From Zanthoxylum bungeanum (taxonomy: Eukaryota > Streptophyta > Magnoliopsida > Sapindales > Rutaceae), in contig SKCR01017980.1 in NCBI GenBank assembly GCA_019454045.1, positions 62,001-126,000 of the forward strand: DNA of 64,000 nt, given 5' to 3'. How positions within the stretch are numbered: the first letter of the stretch is position 1; the number at the start of each line of letters is the position of its first letter. The translations under genes were made by a program, and so were the position numbers. This document shows positions 1-11,451 of this stretch, one piece after another. A model generated the notes under the pieces. It searched no databases. It saw only the letters and a list, made by a program, of their open reading frames with translations, and was not told the DNA's origin.

Positions 1-1279
1 AAGCATTACGAGTAATGTTCTAAAGTATATAGGGATGGCAGAAATCCCGAGATGATGGGATTTTTGGGGATTCTGGAAAGGAGATCAGAATAAAAATTGA
101 AAAAATTAACGTTAAAAAATTTAATATCTATTTTTTATTTAGGGGATCGGGATTAGGTAAAATCTTTATCCCCTCTATATTATCCATTTAAGTTTTAATT
201 TTTTAGTTTTTAATTTTTTAATAAATATGTTTAAATTCCTATTTATAATTTTATATAAATATAAATAAAAATATATATTGATATTTATAAAAATATATAA
301 ATTATAAATAATATAAGAGCTTAAATGAAATAAATATATATATATATATATATATAATCAATTTTTAATGAGAGATTCATCATTTTATTAAGTACATGAA
401 AATACAAATGTCAATCTAGTATATAAATTATGATTTGTGTAATAGATATTATCAATTTTTTGAAATTTATCTTTGATTTATGAATAAAGTAATAGTTCAA
501 CTAATATATTTTTTAATAACTTAAATTTATATTTAGAAAAATCTATTTATTATTCAAGGATTATCATCTCATCCCTTAAAATAATTACGAGGGAACGGAA
601 AAAAGACGATGACATCTAAAGATTATCGAGAATTAATATAGGGATGTCGATCTCCTCACCTCCCCTCCCCATTTAAGTATACTACATTATAATTTTTGAC
701 TAATGTCTATTACCGAAATTGCCCATTAAGAATTACCATCCGAGATTTTTGGTACATCATTAAACCCATTATTAGTATTTATACAATCTTCACTGCATTT
801 GTCCTACTTGATTTGATATCACTAGTTTTATTGTATCCTGGCTCCAGATATTACATCAAGAACCTGAATTTACATGTTATCTAGATTCGGGTTTTGTTGC
901 CATCTCTAATGTTGGTGGTAATAAAAAATTAATTTATTAACTAAATTTATGGTAATAAAATTGTTATTGATTAAAGCCATGTGTTCCAAATGATATTGAA
1001 TTCTTGTTTCATTTCTCTCAAATATCACAGGGAGTAAATTTCCGAGCAAGTTTTCAAAACATTTTATTTTATTAAAAATACTATCTTTCAAATGATTATT
1101 TCAGCAAATTTGTATTACATATGGTTAATGATAGATTTAATTTTCAAACCTAACCATGTAGTCGTAATTAGAAAATAAAAACAAAGAAAATCCAACAAAA
1201 GGACCACTACTTACAAGTTACAATGGTTCAATAAAACATTTCTTTGGAAAATTATTTACGAATATACAACAACTATCAG

Positions 1280-1323
<44 letters not shown>

Positions 1324-1652
1324 TAGATATTACTCGTGCCTACGACACGATGTTACAGAATTTACAGAGAGATTAAGATTTTATTATTTAATCTGTTTGT
1401 TAATTTTTAGAGATATTCTACAATGAAATGATTTTATTTTTTTATTAAATGATTTTATTCTTTAATTTATTTGATAGTTTTCATTTTCCATTAATAATTT
1501 ATTCTTTAATGGAATGATTCTTTATCAGTCATTAGATTATAATGAAATGATCTGAGCCACCGATTAAACCACATAAAAATAACATTTGGATACATTATCT
1601 CTCTTAATCCTAACCATTGGTTGCCTTCTCTTCTCTCTCACACCATTATGCT

Positions 1653-1700
<48 letters not shown>

Positions 1701-3772
1701 TAATAAAGTGCAATATTACGACCATAAAAAGATGGGAGAATATCTAAATAAATAGACAATAAAATAAGTTGTAAAAAGAGAGTTAGGTTTTTATATAACT
1801 TAATGAAATAATGATATTATATCTCAGATAAAAATATAATGACATCAAAATATACGTGTAACCAACCTCATTTAGCGTAAAAAAAAAAAAATACTTTGTT
1901 TTGTTTGGTTTAATATTACGACCAAAGCATAGTGTACACGTGTATGATACCAAAAGGTTAACAGGTGGAAGCAAATTCTGACCCGCATCTGGCAAATGTG
2001 ATAAAGGTTAAGGATGTCATTTTCTGGGATTCAATTCATTATATTTCTTTAAGCAAAAGAAGACTGACTCAATTTCTATTAAAGCTACTTAAGATAGGAA
2101 CACCTTAATGTTATTGTATGCAGGTAAATTTTGTTCATGTTTAAAATTTATTACAATTATTTTTAAAAATTCATGTTATAATTTATAACATAATAATTAT
2201 AATATTTATTTTATAATATTTTTGTTATTGAACGATAATTTATGTAATGAAAATGATGTATAATAATTTTATTTTCAATTCATGTTTTGGATTGTAGGCG
2301 TTGGACAGTGGAGAAGTAACAAAAATGGTGACGAATCAGTATCTGTGAAATTATGAAATAAATTTAAAATTTTCTTTTATTACTTGCAGATTTTTTAGGA
2401 CGAAGAACTTAAAAAAATTTAAGTCTAACATATACTTATATTACTTTCTTTCCTTAAGAAGAAGCATTAATGGAAAAAAAATCCATTATCTTCTATTATA
2501 CTAACTAGCATAGGACACATACTTTATACAGGTTGAGTACAACTTTAATTAATTTCATATCATAACAAAAACTCTGATGTTATTTTAGATATTTATCTTA
2601 TAAATACTCTGAATCTCATTGGCTTTATAATTAAAATAAGACAATTGGTTTATTTCTACGCTAGGTTTCTAATGTTCCACCAAACGAGTAAATTAACGCT
2701 AGAATTAACACTTACAAAATCATAAACTCACAACATGACACTAGCTTATACTCTAACGTTTGTTATATAGGTTATAAGTTAGATTATAATTTCTGGTAAT
2801 ACTCTCTACCAAATGCACACTTAATATATATGTCTCATTTATTTATTTTTCAGTTCTCAAACAATATTTTTAATTCACATTAGAGTCTCTCTCATATTTA
2901 TTTCTCATTTGAAATCATATCCCACATTTAATTTTATTTCAGATGAATTCTAATAAAATTTAATGTAATTTATTCAGTTTAAATTTAAATTTTCATATCG
3001 AACTTTAAATCTTAACCGTCATTGTGTAAGAACTAATAATTATAGTCTAAATCTTGAAATATAACAAGTAATAAAAAGTTAATAAAAAAAAAATTTGGCC
3101 AAATTTTTGGGAGATTGTTATTTAGATATCTTATTTTAACAGTAATGTTAAAAAAAAAAAAAAACTTTGTTTTGTTTGATTTGATATTAGGACGGACACG
3201 TGTATGATGCCAAAAGGTTATAATGATTTAAGATACAAAGCAAGCAAATTCTGACCCGCATCTGCCATATACGAGGAAGGCGAAGAATGTCATTTTCTAG
3301 GATTGGAAGACTCAATTTCTATTGGCCAGGGATGTAGTCAATAGTCATTATTTTATTCCAATCGGGATATATTTAAAATTTATTATAATTATTTTTAAAA
3401 ACTAGTTATTTTCTATTATACTAGTATGGGTAATCAATTGTCATGATATTAAAATATCTAAATTAATTTTAAATAATTATATTTTTATATCGGAGATAAG
3501 TTGAAACTTTTCAAAATTAATTGACTAATTAACATAATATTAAAACTTAACTGAGGTATTTTTATAAAATTAAAAGAAACTAAAATCAATTTTGTGCTCA
3601 GACGGGTCCAAATATGGTTACGCCACTAATTGTATGTTAAAATACATGATATATCCAAAGACACGCTCAAAATATAATTTATAACTTATTATTTGATTTT
3701 TTTTTAATTATTTTAAACTAATAAGAAAAATTTGATGTCTTGAATGTTTTTTACAGTTGTCTTTTATAATGT
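1..3772. other. gene-free AT-rich intergenic DNA with diverged duplications
   Basis: No convincing gene is seen; the short open frames lack recognisable domains and coding character. The stretch holds (TA)n microsatellites near 335-356, 1283-1322 and 1659-1696. Two blocks, about 1870-2090 and 3140-3330, are clearly related: both contain a poly-A run, then CTTTGTTTTGTTTG, then ACACGTGTATGAT, then CAAAAGGTTA, then AAATTCTGACCCGCATCTG. Later blocks (2530-3100 and 4390-4600) also resemble each other, so part of the region arose by an old duplication with an offset of about 1.3-1.8 kb. An ATATAGGGATG motif occurs near 28 and 637 and may mark eroded hAT-type ends. Confidence 0.6.
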
Positions 3773-3783
3773 TTCCAAATTAT

Positions 3784-4162
3784 GCATGGTAATAGACCGG
3801 GCCGGGCTCGAGCTTTGATAAGTCTGGTCCGAGCTCAATAAGTAAAATTTAGACCCGGCTCGGGAAAACCCCTGCTAAAGTTGTTACCGGGTCGGACTCG
3901 GGCTTTGATAAGTCTGGCCCGAGCCCGAGAAGTCAAATTTAGACCCAAACTCGGGAAAATCCCAGCTCAAGCTGTTACTGGGCCGGCCCGATATGATCTG
4001 TCTCGGGCTTTATCCGACCCGATATTATATATATATATATTTATATATATATAATATATATATATATATATGTATTTTATAAAGGAAGCCCCATTTTTTT
4101 TATGACAAGCCGGACCCAAGCCTAAAAGAGCCGGACGAGACGGAACTTTTTTGCCATAGTTA
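3784..4162. mobile_element. small hAT-like non-autonomous element
   Basis: The block is bounded by an 11-bp direct repeat TTCCAAATTAT (3773-3783 and 4163-4173), which could contain an 8-bp hAT target duplication. The ends show a weak inverted match (CATGGTAA on the left, TATGGCAA read inward from the right). The interior is rich in CCGGGC/GCTCGGG subterminal motifs and has two diverged copies of a roughly 90-bp unit containing CTTTGATAAGTCTGG. A (TA)n tract fills 4025-4075. No protein is encoded. Family assignment rests on the resemblance of this architecture to the better defined hAT elements further right. Confidence 0.45.
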
Positions 4163-4173
4163 TTCCAAATTAT

Positions 4174-5144
4174 TCATTGTCCAAAACAAATGTAGGTGAA
4201 ATCTTTCAAATTTCAAAATTCATTAAAACTCCCAATAAAATATTAGAGATCAAATCAAATCATATCATATTTTCAAAGACAATTTATCTTTAAAATCAAA
4301 TTTTGGTAAAAAAAAATTGTCCAATCAGATCTTTCAATTAAATAAATACCAGCACAGGGCCGACATTTTATGCGGTTAAACATATTTTTAAATATTGATC
4401 TCATAAATGATCAAGATCTTATCGTTTTTGTAATTTAAATGAGACAATTGATTTACTTACGCATAATATTTATGCCTCATTTGTTTATCTCTCAATTTCC
4501 AAATAATATTTTTAATTTATTGTGCAAGAGCTAATAGCAAGAGTCTGTATCATGAAGCATAATACATAATAAAAAATTTATGAAATAAAAAAAAAACTTA
4601 TAGAAATAATTCAAAATAAAATAACAGATAACAATAGACTCGAAATTCAAAAAAATTGACAATATTTTATGGGCAACTATTATTTAGTTTTTTTTTTTTT
4701 TTTTTATAGGAGATTATATTTTTATATTGTAATATATTTTTTATTTTAATAATTTATTATTTTAATTTTATAATTTTATTAGGTGTCACATATATTTTTT
4801 ATTTTAATAAAAGATTATAATATATTTTCTTATTATAATAGGTAATAAAAAATTAATTGTTGAGATTAAGTATCATGTGACACAATGAGAATGCTTAAAA
4901 ATATTTAATTTTTATATATATAATTTGTCGGATTAATATATCCCCTGAATTTGAACCTGAACCCATGACCTCTTACTGAAAGCCTAACTTGTATCACATA
5001 ATTGATACACACTTTTCATTTGATAATAAATCTTTATCTATTAAATAATAATCACTACCCCTTTTTCTAGCTTACTACAGTGGACTGGACTTCCATTGAG
5101 TTGCATTTATTCTTTCATGCAAACTGGGAAATATCAAAGCATTC
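4174..5144. other. AT-rich intergenic DNA
   Basis: No gene or RNA is recognised. The stretch is poly-A and poly-T rich, and parts of 4390-4600 are diverged copies of 2530-3100. Confidence 0.5.
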
Positions 5145-5153
5145 AAAAACTGT

Positions 5154-5331
5154 CCCCAGGGGGTGTGGCTTGGTGGTGTAGGGTCCAGGATCTCACCTTG
5201 AGGTTCTGGGTTCGAATCAAGGGGTGCACTTCTTGTAAGAGCCTGGGACAGCCGGTGGTTTTACCTGAGCCGCGGCCCAGAATGGATGGTTTGGTGGCGG
5301 GTTTCCATCGTTTCAAAAAAAAAAAAAAAAA
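5154..5331 (+). mobile_element. SINE (tRNA-derived), copy 1
   Basis: The element has an internal pol III promoter: an A-box-like TGGCTTGGTGG near 5167 and a B box GGTTCGAATC near 5210. A poly-A tail ends it. It is flanked by a perfect 9-bp duplication AAAAACTGT (5145-5153 and 5332-5340), as expected for a LINE-mobilised SINE. It lies about 225 bp downstream of the pyruvate kinase stop. It is closely similar to the minus-strand copy at 8870-9003 and to the decayed copy near 14770-14885. It encodes no protein. Confidence 0.85.
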
Positions 5332-5556
5332 AAAAACTGTATTCATAAGAATATAAATTTCACACCAAGAATCAGGTAAAATTATCTGAAAAAATAAATA
5401 AATAAATAAACCACCGCAAAAAACGCTACTAACAAACTCTGGTTTTTATTTAAATAAAACACAGGTGACAGGAGAAATCAAGAGTAGCCTTTAACATAGC
5501 ATCAGCATCAAAAGACATTTCCAAAGAAAATAAAGATTCACCTTGCATGGTCCACT

Positions 5557-8487
5557 TTATTTCACTATGCAGATCTTGATAACAGAAGCAGTTCCAATGC
5601 GATGAAGTGCCACAACAGCATCACCAGGGCTGCACAATTCCCTCTTTGTTGCTGATTTCAGAGCACCTTCTAGTATCACCTCTGTAGATTCGGCATCAGT
5701 GGCCTTGGCAGATCCTTCTGCCAGGATAGGAATCAATCCCCTGTATATCAGACTATGCCTTGCTGGGGTTTCATCACTGCAGGTCCAATCAAATGAATCT
5801 GTCGTCAATACTGGGACAACTACAGATAGGATCGGAACAGCCGGTCTATACTTGGCAACCAACTTGGCTGTAGACCCACCACGCGTCAACACGACAATGA
5901 GTTTAGCTCTAGCTTTGTTTGCTGTCTTAACAGCTGATGACGCAAGGCTCTCTAATGGGCTCATTGGAAGTGGAGTTGATCTAATCATCTCTTTAAAGAC
6001 AGCCCCATAATCAAGGGAGGATTCAGCCTCTATGCAAATTCGGCGCATTATGTTAACAGCAATCTCAGGGTAGGCCCCAGCTGCACTCTCACCACTGAGC
6101 ATTACACAATCAGTGCCGTCAAGGACAGCATTGGCAACATCAGTAGCTTCAGCACGAGTTGGCCGAGGAGACTTAATCATTGATTCAAGCATCTGAGTCG
6201 CAGTGACCACAGGCTTGCCCACAAGATTGCACTTATATATCATCATCTTTTGTGCAAGGAAAATCTTCTCAACTGGAATCTCCATTCCAAGATCACCTCG
6301 GGCAACCATAAATGAATCAGTTTCACGCAAGATCTCATCAAAGTTGACAACTCCCTCCTGGTTCTCAACCTAAGGAAATCACAAATTAAATTAATCACAG
6401 TGACTAACTAAAGAAAAAGAGATGAGAAACCACATGCTATAAGCACAAATAACACTTCCCTAAGCATAAGAAAGAGCAATCCTTTTACTAGGTCAATTAT
6501 TCAAGTTATAATTGCACCCAAACCTTAAAATATACATGGTTCTTTCCATTCCCTTTTTTTAAAAAAAAGACCCAAATCCTCATAAATGAAGTTCAGAGTG
6601 ATACCAATAATCAGTTACCTCAAAAAAAAAAATACATGCATGAAGCTATTTAAGCTGAATAAATAAATAAGTGGCCAAAGAAATGAGGAAGCAATCAACA
6701 TACCTTAGACATTAACTGTATGTTTTTGGCATGAGGCCCAAGGACCTTACGAACATTGACAAGATCTGACCCCTTGCGCACAAATGAAAGAGCAATCATA
6801 TCTATCTTATTAGGAACACCCCATTGGAGGATATCTTCCTTGTCCTTCTCAGTCAGTGTGGGCAGATCAACCACAACACCAGGAAGATTGACATTCTTTC
6901 TCTCACCTAGCATTGCAGTGTTCTCACAACGGCACCTCACAGTTCCAGACTTTGGATCACAAGACAAGACAGTAAGGGTAATGGTGCCATCTGCACATAA
7001 GATGGTATTTCCAGGCTTCACATCCACAGGCAGCTTTTTGTAGCTCATGGTGATAATTTCTTCATTACCCTTTAAGCCATAATCAGTACTTATAGTAATT
7101 TCCTGACCTTCCTTAAGTTGTATGGGTTTTCCATCCTTAAGGAAACCTGTTCGAATCTCAGGACCCTGTAACAAAAGAGAGATAAAAAATCACTCCAGAT
7201 TCCAGAATCATAAAAAAATGACAGCTCTAGTCAGTAAAAAGAGCAGATACATCATGTACAAGTTTTTCATACACATTTATGGTCATAAACTCATAGCAAA
7301 TCCAAAAGAAAAGGTACGTGGAATATTGAAGAGCTCTTGTTACATAATTTATCAAAAATCTACCCTGAATGATATTTACACAAATCCAAAGAATTGCAAC
7401 AAGAAGTCTCGTAGTCTTTGTTTCTAAAAAAATGCTCCCTGGCAGGGGAACCCACTCCACTTCCTTTCAGTACAATCAGCCAATCTATGTTGTCCAATTC
7501 CAATTTGCAGATATTAATTAGACTGAAATGGCTTTCCATTGTGCCCCCAAACCAGATTAATAACAATGGGGTTTGAACTTAGACATTATTATTTTAATGC
7601 ATAAGCACAGAAAAAACTTAAAAAAAAAATTCTAATTTCCCCAATTACGAAAGCGAGATGTTTGCTAATCAATATCTAAGATGTGTTCTATATCAAACTT
7701 GCAGCTTAAGAATCCTCAGTTTAAACTTGAGGGCATATATTCTACCATGGCAAATGTGCCTGTGTGCTTAGCTTACTGGAAATAAACATTTTCCCAACAA
7801 AGTATCATGTAGAAGAAAACTTTGACTACTTTTTCCCCCCTACAGAGGCAACACAAAATCTGCAATACAAATAAAAATCGTAAAACACCAAAGAACAGGT
7901 ATATCCACGTAGGGGATGGGTGCAGGTCCAGATGTATATAATGTCATTGTCAATTAATTTCCAAATTTGCTTATATATAATATGGTTGGTTTGACGGCAG
8001 GATTTATTTTTTCAAGTTTGATAATAAACCCACCATCCATTTCAACCTCAATTTCCACTTCACCCCCCAAGTAAGATTTATTTTTTTTCTAAAAAACAGC
8101 TTACTCAACAGTGAAACAACCCCCACAAAAATACACTACAATGCTATTTCATTTCAATATATGAATTTGCATCAAATTCATTATTCAATGGAGACAAATA
8201 ACAAAAGGGGTTTAAATGAAAAGCGAGACCTTGGTATCGAGCATGACAGCGCAGAGGATGTGGGAGTTGAGCATGGCAGTTCGGAGATTGTTCAAAGTCT
8301 CCTGATGATACTCGTGTGTCCCATGAGAGAAATTGAAACGAGCAACATTCATACCAGCCCTCAGAAGCTTCTCAATCATCGGCACAGAACGTGAAGCAGG
8401 ACCCAGAGTACACACTATCTTCGTTTTAGGCACCCGCTTATCATCTGGCAGCTCCTCCAAGATTCCCTCTATATCTATGTTCGCCAT
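5557..8487 (-). CDS. pyruvate kinase, cytosolic
   Basis: Catalyses the last step of glycolysis, phosphoenolpyruvate + ADP to pyruvate + ATP. There are three coding exons: 8487-8230, 7165-6704 and 6369-5557. All introns have GT-AG ends, and the joined product is 510 residues, the usual length for plant cytosolic forms. The N terminus has KTKIVCTLGPASR and ARFNFSHG. Exon 2 opens with GPEIRTGF and ends in the active-site Lys (about residue 240, MSK|VENQEG). Exon 3 has MVARGDLGMEIP, ATQMLESM and MLSGESAAG, then the C-terminal domain ending ASVIKICIVK. There is no transit peptide, which supports the cytosol over the plastid. A likely 5' UTR intron is 8619-8537. No reading-frame damage was seen, so the gene looks functional. 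Confidence 0.95.
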
Positions 8488-8869
8488 TTTTCACCTTATC
8501 AAATTAAGTATTTGTTCACAATCACTACGGATAAATCTGCAAAATCACAAATTTATAAAACACCCTCTAAATTCCATCACATTTTTTCATATTTATAATT
8601 TTCTTTCTTTTTTCTTTACCAGATCCAGTCAATAAGAAACCAAATGGAAGAAGTAAAGAAAAGTAAAGATGATGTATAGTCATAGAACTAAAACACTACC
8701 GAAACCGAAACCGAAACTACCCTCGTGGCTGGCTACTTAGTGCTTACCAGTTACCACAACAGATGTTCGCTGGCACGCCTTTTGTTTCTCCAACTAAGCT
8801 AAATTCCAAGTGCTTATTTGTAATATTTTTAATTCATATAAATCTATATCTGGGATATGGAAGAAAAAC

Positions 8870-9003
8870 TTTTTTTTTTTCGCGGCGCAGGTAAAACCAC
8901 CGGTTGTCACAGGCTCTTACAAGAAATACACCTCCTAGATTCGAACCCAGAACCTCAAGGTGAGATCCTGAACCCTACACTATCAAGCCACACCCATTGG
9001 GAC
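8870..9003 (-). mobile_element. SINE, copy 2 (minus strand)
   Basis: Reverse-oriented copy of the SINE at 5154-5331. On the minus strand it shows GGTGTGGCTTG, the B box GGTTCGAATC and an A-rich tail (the T run at 8870-8880). It is flanked by a perfect 9-bp duplication AAGAAAAAC (8861-8869 and 9004-9012). It sits about 380 bp upstream of the pyruvate kinase start codon. The tail-proximal part is shorter than in copy 1. Confidence 0.85.
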
Positions 9004-9012
9004 AAGAAAAAC

Positions 9013-9644
9013 AATTATGAGGAAATGGCATTAAACAATCAGCAACTTTGAATACGTGGTGAGTTAAAGTTGCAAGATTTTTGACGTCGCGGCTGCAGAA
9101 TGTAGGCTTTGTTATAACTATCAGTAATGTATAATATATATATATATATATATATATATTTTGGTCGTTATATTTATAAATAATAATTCATGACGACAGT
9201 GACGGGAGACCACAGATTTTGTATTTCCTTTGTGGGGGCCTTTTCTGTGTGCGCACCCCCACCCTGTTTTTGTTGTGTTCGATCGAGCAAAAAGTGCACA
9301 TCTTTTTCAAAAGTTTGCCCTTTTTTTCTATTATATATTTTTTCCAAGTAAATTATTAAACGACATTTTTATGAGACGTTTTTTTGTAATATTTTAATGA
9401 TATTATTGATTCAAATAATTAAAACATTCTATATCACTAGAATGTCAAAAAAATATATCCCTTAAATTCGTTGATTATTAAATTGTCTTCAAAGTTTGCA
9501 CTTCCAATGGACATCTCTCAGGTAGTTCTACCTCGGTAGATCTAGAGACAGATTGGAATTTAATTTTCCTGTGATGACACCTTTTAGACTTATAAAGAAA
9601 AAAAGAATGTCATGTATATAAATCAATATTATCATAAAACATTA
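9013..9644. other. intergenic DNA
   Basis: No gene is seen. Contents are a (TA)n tract at about 9129-9160 and AT-rich sequence upstream of the pyruvate kinase gene. Confidence 0.5.
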
Positions 9645-9653
9645 TATTATTTA

Positions 9654-10441
9654 GGAAAAACTCACATTGAGGCCCCTGTACTCTCAATGTTTTTTACATT
9701 GCACCCCTGTACTAAATTTTCTACACATTGCACCCATGTACTCTCAATATTTTTTACATTGCACCCCTGTACTAAATTTTCTACACATTGCACCCCTGCA
9801 CTCTCAAAAAATTGACATTTCACCCTTATTTTAACGGCAAGTTAACAGAGTTGAGAAATATTCTGACATCACCCACCTTTATTTGTGTCATATCTGTCTG
9901 GTTTAGGAAGAAGCGCCTATGCTAAAAAAATAAGAGCTAAAAAAATGGGTGTTTGCTATAAATGTGCACGCATGACATGTAATACTCGTTGTCGTTCTTT
10001 AGGAATGATGTCTGATAACCGTGAAGTATCTTTGTTTGTTTTTTGTTGTTCATTAATAACTCTCCAAGATCGTAGTTTTGATCTAATTTTTGCAATAAAT
10101 TAGTTGGATTTTTTAATGTATCAGAAGGAGCATAATATTTATGCGCCCTAACATATAGTTATGCGCCCTAACATAACTTCAAAGTAAAAAAATTTGCTCG
10201 GTCCAATCCGAAATAAGGGTGGATGATGTCAGAATATTTCTCAACTCTGTTAACTTGCCGTTAAAATAAGGGTGGAATGTCAATTTTTTGAGAGTGCAGG
10301 GGTGTAATGTGTAGAAAATTTAGTACAAGGGTGCAATGTAAAAAACATTGAGAGTATAGGGGTGCAATGTGTAGAAAATTTAGTATAAGAGTGTAATGTA
10401 AAAAACATTGAGAGTATAGGGGCCTTAAGGTAGGTTTTTCC
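9654..10441. mobile_element. Mutator-like element with long terminal inverted repeats
   Basis: A 788-bp element whose ends are about 220-bp inverted repeats: GGAAAAACTCACATTGAGG at the left, and its near complement ending in GGTTTTTCC at the right. It is flanked by a perfect 9-bp target duplication TATTATTTA (9645-9653 and 10442-10450). Long inverted repeats plus a 9-bp duplication are the Mutator/MULE signature. Within each arm, a unit containing TACATTGCACCCCTGTACT repeats two to three times. The unique middle (about 9890-10210) can encode a short Cys-rich peptide (CYKCARMTCNTRC) but no transposase, so the element is non-autonomous. Confidence 0.88.
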
Positions 10442-10450
10442 TATTATTTA

Positions 10451-11451
10451 TATTATGGATGCCTAATTTTATTAGACCATCAAACACATATTTCCTGCTA
10501 CATATCAAAATTGGATCTTGGAAAATCAAACCTGAAACCCATTAAGATAAATGGAATCTAACCATCCATTTTTACAGCCTCATATATAATAAAATAATTT
10601 ATGTTATGTAACATGTATGAGATAAGTAGGCTGATTATTGGAACAAATCATTTTACATGATTCACTTGATGATTTTTTTTTTTTTTTGATAAATATATGG
10701 AGATGCACTTGTATTCGAAAAAATTGAAAGAGAATATTTCTTTGTGGAACAATTCCAATTTCCACCCATCAGCATCCCACGTAGTTTCTGCATTACTACT
10801 GGAATATGAGATTGAAAAATCTTTTAGACAATAACAGAAGGTTCTCCTTCTGGAATTGTATCTCATTTCACCGACGACGACTGAATATTTCAGGAATCAG
10901 GAGTTGGTATTCTAGCCCCCAAAAACACTGCCAATACCACCCACTTCCCTGCATCAAATAGAGGAGAGCCCTTCACCAAACCAAAACAAACCAACAAACA
11001 GGGTCGGCAGAAGAGGCCTTAACTGACCAAAATAAACAGAAAATTCTTCATTTGTTGTCTTTCAAGGCTGGAAATCTTTTACTGTCTAGCCCCAGATATC
11101 AGTATCTATTCTAAAACCGATGTTAAAACTTAAAAACCTATTTTATACTTTATGAACAAGGCAAAGTTTTCCATATTTCCCCAAACGGATCCAAAAACAC
11201 TGCATCCCGAGAACCTCGGGTGTTTTGTATTAACTTAAACGTTTCTAGAATTACATTGAAACATCTAAAGCAACACACCTCACACCCGTTATCAAACATA
11301 TAGTTAGGACTGTTAATGCATGCATTGGGCACAAGAAATTCAAGATAACTTTAGCAGCCAATGATGCATATAATTCTTAAGCATATCATCCACTCCATCA
11401 TAACCCCCAACGGTTATAATCTTTACAAACAATACATTGTTCAAACAGGTA
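10451..11451. other. intergenic DNA and SPT4 3' flank
   Basis: No gene is recognised. The two open frames on the minus strand (near 10650-10866 and 11150-11332) have no domain or homologue that I recognise. The right part is expected to contain the SPT4 3' UTR. Confidence 0.5.

Noticed and set aside
1244..1426. 60-codon frame with a Tyr-Ile run
   Set aside because: Translation of a (TA)n microsatellite.
5699..6010. Plus-strand frame of 103 codons
   Set aside because: Lies opposite to pyruvate kinase exon 3, whose frame is clearly the conserved one.
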